DNA of 11,263 bases from Planctomycetota bacterium. Its GTDB lineage: Bacteria > Planctomycetota > SZUA-567. The stretch spans positions 1 to 11,263 of the forward strand of contig JAITKH010000247.1 of the NCBI GenBank assembly GCA_031278535.1. Reading direction: 5' to 3'. Positions 7,229 through 11,263 of the stretch are shown piece after piece. A program made the translations under genes and the position numbers. Numbering within the stretch: position 1 is the first letter of the stretch; each line of letters starts with the position of its first letter. Under the pieces are notes generated by a model that had not been told where the DNA came from, did not search any database, and worked only from the letters and a program-made list of their open reading frames with translations.

Positions 7229-9250
7229 CTAAAGAAAACGGTAGAGGAACGAGGGGATGTGGAATTTCCTGTCGGTCAGTACCACCCCGATTTTGGCGAA
7301 GCCGAACTCGCGCAGGGTCTCGGTCGAATTGGAAGCGAGATAGCGGTTGGTCTTTTCCGCCCGGACATCGTAAAGGACCCAGTTCGGCTGATCGGCAAGG
7401 GCGATGAGAAGCGGGGTTTCCTGCAAGGGGGCGTAGCTGAACACCACCAGGTCGTACCGGGCCTTGAGTTCTTCCGTAAAGGCCCTCTCCCTGGCCAGAT
7501 CGACGTTGTCAACGCGCTCGTATTCGTCGATGCCGCGTATGCGGCGGACGGGAGCGTCGCCGGGATCGCCGGCGGGCAGGCTGTTATCCGGGCGGTAGAC
7601 GACGATGGCCGGATTGCGCTGCTGGCAGTCCCTGGCGAAGGCAGCGAAATTCTCGGCCAGGACGGCCTTGTGGGGGCCGTCCTGGGAGGATGTGAAAAGA
7701 ATCGAGGCGTTTCCTTCGGGCGGAACGACGCGGGTGTAGAGTTGGCGGAAGTTCTTGCGCTGGACCTCGTAGCTCGCCGTTTCCGGGGAGGGGCGCGGCC
7801 GGGTCTCGCTTTCGTCCCCGGCGTCGGCGTCCTGCAGGCCGGCGTCCGACAGGGATCCGAAGACGCCGACCACCGGCAGGCCGAGCGTCTTTTCCGCCTG
7901 TTCGGGAGAGGATAGGGTATTGTCCGCAAAGATGCGGACGCCCAGGATGAAGGCGTTGCCGACCAGGAGCATGCCGATGCCCAAGGCGATGATGCGTTTT
8001 TTATCGGGCTTGATCGGTTCGGGATTGAGCGAGGGCATCTCCACCACCGAAGCGTTGGTTATGCTGTTGGTTTGCGCTTCCTGTCGGCCGATTGCCTCGG
8101 TGTAGTTCTGGTAAAAGCGGTCGTAAATTTCCTTCTTCAGTTCCATGTCCCGGGTCAGGAGGGCGTGGGCGCTCTTGTTGGCGGCGGCCTTGGCAAGTTC
8201 CTCGTCCATCTCCCTGATCTGTCCGGCCATGGTGTCGATCCGCACCTTCTGCGCTTCCACCTCCGGGGTGAGGGAAAGGAGGGTGTTGTTGAGGGTGAGC
8301 CAAGTTTCGTTGCGGCGCGTCTCTCTGTCGGAAATCAGCCGTACCGGCTGCTCATCCATGAGCTTGGTAAAGGTGTCAATCTCCCGCTGTATGTTTTGGA
8401 CGGCTTGGGAATCCTCGGTATAGCGGGTCAGAAGGGCTTCCTTCTGCACTTGCAGTTCGGCCAGGCGGGCCATGAAGTCGCTCCGGGTGCTGTTGCGGAT
8501 TTCCCGTATGCTGTAGAGAACGCTCTTGGGCATTTTCTCCAACGCCGCGACGATTCCGTCGCGGCGTTGCCTGGTGTATTCGTATTCGCTGATCAGGGCA
8601 TTGAGTTGCAGTTGCTGATTGTCGCGCCGCTCGGCGGCGACAGCAATCTGATTGGCGTCGTAGAGCCGGCTTTCCGCCTCGAAGACGGTCAGAGCCTCAA
8701 GGGCGGAGGCGTATTCGAGATGCGCGGCGTTCATTTTGGATCGGGTCAGATCCAGTTCGCTCGAATCGAAGTAGACGGATCCGTGGTGAATCTGGTATTG
8801 CTCAATGACGACAGCCAGGACTTCTCTGGCGGCATGGGGATCGGGGAACCCGAAAATGACGTTGATGATGTCGGAGTTTTTCATGGCCGAGGCGTCGAGA
8901 TGTTCCTTCAGATAGAAGAGAATCTCCAGGCGTTCCTCCGGCGGGGAGGAAGGACCGGCAATGATGGCGGCGGCGGCCATCAGCGTGTCGTTGCTGGTCA
9001 GGATGCGGATTTCGTTCTGTATTTCCTGCTCGCGGCGGGTGAAATAGATGTTGCGCTCGGTTGATGCCAGGGTGGCGCTGCCCAGCTGCTCCTGGCCGAA
9101 CCGCACCAGGATGTCGGCCTGGGATTCATACCATTTCTTTGAAAATCTGAGATATAAGCCGATGCCGAGAGCAAGGTATATCGTGAACAGCAACATACTG
9201 AATTTGTAACGGAAAACGACGGAGACGATTTCCCTGGGCGAAGAATTCAT
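7229..9250 (-). CDS. Wzz/GNVR-type chain-length regulator with fused degenerate BY-kinase domain
   Basis: A 673-residue inner-membrane polysaccharide co-polymerase. TM1 lies at about 17-36 and TM2 at about 419-441, preceded by the Pro-rich PSLNPEPIKPDKK (406-418) typical of this family. Between them is a large periplasmic region rich in alpha helix and probable coiled coil (about 165-400). After TM2 comes SSPEQAEKTLGLPVVGVFG (447-465), the usual cytoplasmic linker, and then a C-terminal domain (about 494-673) that follows the layout of bacterial tyrosine (BY) kinases. Its nucleotide-binding residues are lost: the P-loop region is SSQDGPHKAV (521-530), with Gly and Ser/Thr replaced although Lys528 remains. 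The Walker A' region reads IVVYRPDNS with the leading Asp replaced by Tyr552, and the Walker B Asp is Ser605 in YDLVVFS. There is no Tyr-rich tail. It probably controls chain length and export by contact with the Wza-type protein, without kinase activity. The ATG at 9250 has GGGA upstream. Confidence 0.92.
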   Translation of the reverse strand: MNSSPREIVSVVFRYKFSMLLFTIYLALGIGLYLRFSKKWYESQADILVRFGQEQLGSATLASTERNIYFTRREQEIQNEIRILTSNDTLMAAAAIIAGPSSPPEERLEILFYLKEHLDASAMKNSDIINVIFGFPDPHAAREVLAVVIEQYQIHHGSVYFDSSELDLTRSKMNAAHLEYASALEALTVFEAESRLYDANQIAVAAERRDNQQLQLNALISEYEYTRQRRDGIVAALEKMPKSVLYSIREIRNSTRSDFMARLAELQVQKEALLTRYTEDSQAVQNIQREIDTFTKLMDEQPVRLISDRETRRNETWLTLNNTLLSLTPEVEAQKVRIDTMAGQIREMDEELAKAAANKSAHALLTRDMELKKEIYDRFYQNYTEAIGRQEAQTNSITNASVVEMPSLNPEPIKPDKKRIIALGIGMLLVGNAFILGVRIFADNTLSSPEQAEKTLGLPVVGVFGSLSDAGLQDADAGDESETRPRPSPETASYEVQRKNFRQLYTRVVPPEGNASILFTSSQDGPHKAVLAENFAAFARDCQQRNPAIVVYRPDNSLPAGDPGDAPVRRIRGIDEYERVDNVDLARERAFTEELKARYDLVVFSYAPLQETPLLIALADQPNWVLYDVRAEKTNRYLASNSTETLREFGFAKIGVVLTDRKFHIPSFLYRFL

Positions 9251-9287
9251 AGGCGGAATCCCAATTCGCTTGCCGAAGCCGATCCGC

Positions 9288-10067
9288 TCACCAGCTAAGA
9301 CCGGCGTTGTCGGAAATCCTCTTCACCTCGTGCACGAAGCCGTAACTGACGCCCATATTGGCCGGGATCAGGTTGCGGATGTACATCTGGACCGCGTCGC
9401 CGGCCAGGGCAATGCCCTTCCTGGGAACAATCATCACGTCTCCGGGAGCGACATACACGTTTCTCCCCACTCCGGCGGCAAAGTCGGCATCCACCAGATA
9501 GGAGGCGTATTGCTCGGGATTGTTCGCATCCTTCCGGACGAGAATGGTGGACTTGATATCGCCGCTAATCAGGTTGGGAGTGGCGGCGGCCACAGCCTGG
9601 GCGACCGTCATGCTAGTGCGGAAGGGCAGGGTGCCGCTGTTCTGCACCTCGCCGGCGACGTAGACGAAGGCATCCGGCTTTTCCGTGGAAATGACGATGT
9701 CCAGGGCGCGCAGATGCTTCTGATAGAACTCAACCAGTTCCGCGTGAATCTCCCTGGTGGTTTTTCCTGCCACCGTGACGTTGCCGATCAGGGGCAGAAA
9801 AACCGAGCCGTCGTGTTCAATGAAGGCGGTAGTGGTCAAATCCGGGTGGTTGGTGAATTTGACAGTCAGGGCATCCCCGGAACTGACCGTCGCCCCCTCC
9901 ATGGGATACAAAGGCCCGGTCATTTCCGGAGTTATCGGAAACAATGCCGCCTTGTCGAATTGCGAACAGCCGGCGTATAGCGCCGCCGACAGGATCAGGC
10001 TCGTAATCGCCACTGATTGCAACGGATTTCTCCCGTGGTCTATTTTTGCGCACCTTCCTGACGCCAT
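9288..10067 (-). CDS. Wza-type polysaccharide export lipoprotein (Poly_export + SLBB)
   Basis: An outer-membrane polysaccharide export protein of up to 259 residues. A signal sequence ends in the lipobox LYAGC (lipidated Cys34, followed by Ser, consistent with outer-membrane sorting). The Poly_export domain spans about 60-130 (SSGDALTVKF, DGSVFLPLIGNVTVAGKT). A single SLBB-like domain begins at VYVAGEVQNSGTLPF (135-149) and ends near VYVAPGDVMIVPRKGIAL (204-221), then a short helical end. It is shorter than E. coli Wza (about 380 residues) and similar to the short single-SLBB members that pair with fused Wzz proteins such as the next gene. The start is uncertain. The ATG at 10067 gives a signal peptide with basic residues but has no ribosome-binding site and overlaps the previous gene by 28 bases. 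The TTG at 10022 has an excellent one but leaves no positive charge at the N-terminus. Confidence 0.9.
   Translation of the reverse strand: MASGRCAKIDHGRNPLQSVAITSLILSAALYAGCSQFDKAALFPITPEMTGPLYPMEGATVSSGDALTVKFTNHPDLTTTAFIEHDGSVFLPLIGNVTVAGKTTREIHAELVEFYQKHLRALDIVISTEKPDAFVYVAGEVQNSGTLPFRTSMTVAQAVAAATPNLISGDIKSTILVRKDANNPEQYASYLVDADFAAGVGRNVYVAPGDVMIVPRKGIALAGDAVQMYIRNLIPANMGVSYGFVHEVKRISDNAGLSW
10029..10034 (-). promoter_or_regulatory. Strong ribosome-binding site supporting an alternative TTG start of the export lipoprotein
   Basis: GGGAGA on the minus strand lies six bases before the TTG at 10022-10020 and just after the stop of the small membrane protein gene (10040). This stop, Shine-Dalgarno, start order favours TTG initiation. 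The alternative ATG at 10067 has no comparable site. The choice decides whether the signal peptide has a basic n-region. Confidence 0.5.
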
Positions 10068-10213
10068 CTCATAATGCTGGTTTCGACCGGCGTCATTTCT
10101 AGATATTCCAGTTCATCCAACAGCGCCATCAAGCCCAAGGCAAGAGCTGCGCAGGAAACGGCGATGAACAGCAGCGCACACAGAAAGCGGTATATGCCGA
10201 TCACGATTTTCAT
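10040..10213 (-). CDS. Small single-span membrane protein, unknown function
   Basis: A 57-residue open frame that is probably the first gene of the polysaccharide operon. I do not recognise its family. Residues 1-10 (MKIVIGIYRF) carry basic and aromatic residues, a hydrophobic span runs from about 9 to 33 (LCALLFIAVSC...LGLMALL), and a hydrophilic tail of about 24 residues with acidic then basic character follows (DELEYLEMTP, then MRWRQEGAQK). The start at 10213 is well supported, with GGAG six bases upstream. The frame extends upstream to 10276, but that part is unconvincing. It could be an accessory or anchoring subunit of the export machinery, a small regulator of the neighbouring co-polymerase, or an N-terminal membrane anchor with no enzymatic role. 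No catalytic motif is visible. Its place between a good promoter and the export lipoprotein gene, with coupled spacing, supports real translation. Confidence 0.65.
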   Translation of the reverse strand: MKIVIGIYRFLCALLFIAVSCAALALGLMALLDELEYLEMTPVETSIMRWRQEGAQK

Positions 10214-10385
10214 CGTTCGCTCCGTGCAACTCCCGAATCTTTCCGCAGTTGCCCCAAAACGAGACTGGCGTGGCACCTTCCGTTCCCAATGGCGTTTTCG
10301 ACATCACCCATGATACTGTCGGCAACGCTGACCCCGCATCCGAAGGGGACGCCTGTCACTGTATCGACGAATTGCGGCCTGACAA
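10214..10385 (-). promoter_or_regulatory. Long untranslated 5' leader of the polysaccharide operon
   Basis: About 170 bases lie between the predicted transcription start near 10386 and the first supported start codon at 10213. I see no convincing coding sequence here. An open frame on the minus strand begins inside the promoter and is therefore doubtful. One weak hairpin is possible (GGGG 10345-10348 with CCCC 10332-10335). I found no match to the ops/JUMPStart core GGCGGTAGC used by RfaH and no riboswitch I recognise. Confidence 0.4.
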
Positions 10386-10393
10386 TACAGTGA
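10356..10393. repeat. Perfect 9-base inverted repeat across the predicted transcription start
   Basis: TCACTGTAT at 10356-10364 and ATACAGTGA at 10385-10393 are exact reverse complements with a 20-base spacer. The right arm begins at the edge of the -10 element and covers the predicted start site, so most of it would not be fully included in the transcript. A DNA operator for a dimeric repressor is the natural reading, but this is inferred from position only. Confidence 0.6.
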
Positions 10394-10421
10394 TTATATT
10401 TCACGTCGCCTGTAATTGCAA
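10393..10421 (-). promoter_or_regulatory. Sigma70-type promoter for the polysaccharide operon
   Basis: On the minus strand, TTGCAA (10421-10416, four of six matches to the -35 consensus) and a perfect TATAAT -10 (10398-10393) are separated by exactly 17 bases. The predicted start is near 10386. It is the best promoter I found in the gap between trpA and the polysaccharide genes and points towards them. The surrounding inverted repeats suggest that it is regulated. Confidence 0.72.
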
Positions 10422-10456
10422 AATTCCCGGCAAGGGATTCACAATTCCAGGCGACG
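10404..10456. repeat. 15-base imperfect inverted repeat overlapping the -35 region
   Basis: The arms at 10404-10418 (CGTCGCCTGTAATTG) and 10442-10456 (CAATTCCAGGCGACG) are reverse complements at 14 of 15 positions, with a 23-base spacer. The left arm covers the promoter spacer and part of the -35. Candidate operator for a regulator binding two half-sites. In RNA read from trpA it could also form a long hairpin, but no U-tract follows, so an intrinsic terminator is less likely. Confidence 0.6.
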
Positions 10457-10481
10457 CACAGTATATACCCGTGACGAGCAG

Positions 10482-10494
10482 TCGCCCCGGGCGA
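10482..10494. repeat. GC-rich palindrome just downstream of trpA
   Basis: TCGCCC and GGGCGA arms flank a single base, 15-27 bases past the trpA stop. As RNA the stem would be only four or five pairs with a tight loop, and no T-run follows in the trpA direction. A weak or factor-assisted terminator or a protein site is possible. Confidence 0.3.
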
Positions 10495-10508
10495 TTGTCA
10501 GACGCGGA

Positions 10509-11263
10509 TCATGCCTCCATCCCGGTTTTTCCAGCCCTGCCCTTTAACCTTGCCGCGGCCAGGCCGACCGAGGCCGGATCGCCTTCGGCTTCGTCCAGGC
10601 AGGCCATGAAATGCGACCCGACCGCCGCCGCCAGGACATGGCCGGAAAGGGTGAGAAGCTGTTCCCGCGAGCGGACGCCGAAGCCGGCAATAATCTTCGC
10701 CCCCAGACCGGCGATCCGGTCGAGGTGGGCGATGCTGTCGGCGTCCAGGACGGTCCGTCCGCCGGTGACGCCGGGGCGAAGGGCGGTATACACATATTCC
10801 GGCTCAAGGCACCGGAACATTTCGAGCCTCGCGTCCGAAATGCCGGGCGCAATCACCGGCACCACCGCCAAGCCGGCGGATCGGCCCGCCGCGTACAGTC
10901 CCTCGTCATAGTCGGGCGGCAGATCGGGGACTATCAGTCCCCGCGCTCCCGATCGCACTACCCGCCCGACAAAATCCGGACAGCCTCTCGCCGTCGCCAG
11001 GCTGGCATAGGTCATGATGAAAACCGGTACCGGCAGGGAACGGCGCAATCCGGTGACAAGCCTGAAACCGGCTTCGACGGTGAAGCCGGCCGCCAGGGCG
11101 ATGTGACAGGCTCGCTCGATCAGCGGCCCGTCCGCAGAGGGATCACTGAAGGGGAACTGCACCTCCAGGCAATCGGCGCCGCCGTTCGCCAAGGCCAGGG
11201 CGATTCGGCGGGAACGCTCCATATCGGGATAGCCCGCCACCAGGTGGGCCATGAGTTCGCATT
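10509..11263 (-). CDS. trpA: Tryptophan synthase alpha chain (partial, N-terminus beyond right edge)
   Basis: TrpA cleaves indole-3-glycerol phosphate to indole and glyceraldehyde 3-phosphate, and the indole is channelled to TrpB. Counted from the Met at 11252, the catalytic Glu (Glu49 of the Salmonella enzyme) is E30 in CLEVQFPFSDPSADGP and the catalytic Asp (Asp60) is D41. Other family landmarks are VPVFIMTYAS (75-84), GLIVPDLPPD (105-114), the loop-6 element PGVTG (160-164), AGFGVRS (189-195) and the phosphate-binding GS (212-213). Residues after the catalytic Glu read VQFP instead of the common LGVP, and GSHFM replaces the usual GSAIV. These place it in a divergent TrpA subgroup but leave the active site intact. 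The frame stays open upstream of the Met (ELM before AHL), and typical TrpA proteins have more N-terminal residues, so the true start is probably outside the window. The C-terminus is complete at 10509. Confidence 0.92.
   Translation of the reverse strand, partial: CELMAHLVAGYPDMERSRRIALALANGGADCLEVQFPFSDPSADGPLIERACHIALAAGFTVEAGFRLVTGLRRSLPVPVFIMTYASLATARGCPDFVGRVVRSGARGLIVPDLPPDYDEGLYAAGRSAGLAVVPVIAPGISDARLEMFRCLEPEYVYTALRPGVTGGRTVLDADSIAHLDRIAGLGAKIIAGFGVRSREQLLTLSGHVLAAAVGSHFMACLDEAEGDPASVGLAAARLKGRAGKTGMEA

Noticed and set aside
8072..9064. Plus-strand open frame of 330 codons
   Set aside because: It is antisense to the Wzz-type gene, with no recognisable domain and no ribosome-binding context.
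10214..10400. RfaH ops/JUMPStart element or cyclic-di-GMP riboswitch in the leader
   Set aside because: I searched by eye for the GGCGGTAGC core and for the GEMM riboswitch consensus and saw neither.
10210..10404. Minus-strand 64-codon open frame in the leader
   Set aside because: Its start lies inside the promoter spacer, upstream of the predicted transcription start, with no ribosome-binding site and no recognisable protein features.
10404..10456. Intrinsic terminator for trpA
   Set aside because: The 15-base stem is long enough, but the spacer is 23 bases and no U-tract follows in the trpA direction. The overlap with the -35 makes an operator the better reading.
10249..10911. Plus-strand open frame of 220 codons spanning the gap and trpA
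   Set aside because: It runs antisense through the trpA coding region and the promoter, with no protein-like motifs.

Overview
The window is GC-rich by eye and tightly packed, and every gene I can support lies on the minus strand, so transcription runs from right to left. It looks like the chromosome of a Gram-negative (diderm) bacterium. The reason is that it encodes an outer-membrane-type polysaccharide export lipoprotein and an inner-membrane chain-length regulator, together with Wzx- and Wzy-type proteins. I cannot name the genus from the sequence alone.

Right edge (10509-11263): the C-terminal part of a tryptophan synthase alpha chain (trpA), cut by the window end. It is an ordinary metabolic neighbour of the polysaccharide locus. 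Next comes a 295-base gap (10214-10508) with a strong sigma70-type promoter: TTGCAA, 17 bases, TATAAT, reading leftward. Two inverted repeats frame this promoter, one over the -35/spacer and one over the start site. A GC-rich palindrome follows trpA. The predicted transcript has a leader of about 170 bases.

The rest (1-10213) is one long, apparently single operon for a surface or secreted polysaccharide made by a Wzx/Wzy-dependent route. In transcription order it encodes: a 57-residue single-span membrane protein of unknown function; a Wza-type export lipoprotein; a Wzz/GNVR chain-length protein with a fused but degenerate tyrosine-kinase-like domain; a left-handed beta-helix acyltransferase; a Wzx-type flippase; a Wzy/O-antigen-ligase-type polymerase; a GT4 glycosyltransferase; a second beta-helix acyltransferase; and three GT2 glycosyltransferases, the last cut by the left window edge. 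Most junctions are overlaps or gaps of a few bases, so translational coupling is likely. The longest gap, 53 bases, precedes the flippase.

Working model (inference): the glycosyltransferases and acyltransferases build and decorate a lipid-linked repeat unit on the cytoplasmic side. The flippase turns it over, the polymerase joins units in the periplasm, the Wzz-type protein sets chain length, and the Wza-type protein carries the chain through the outer membrane. The initiating sugar-phosphate transferase is not in the window and is expected beyond the left edge or elsewhere. I see no RNA genes, mobile elements or CRISPR arrays. The most unusual points are the promoter with its nested dyads, the dead-looking kinase domain, and an A9 tract whose one-base contraction would fuse an acyltransferase to the next glycosyltransferase.
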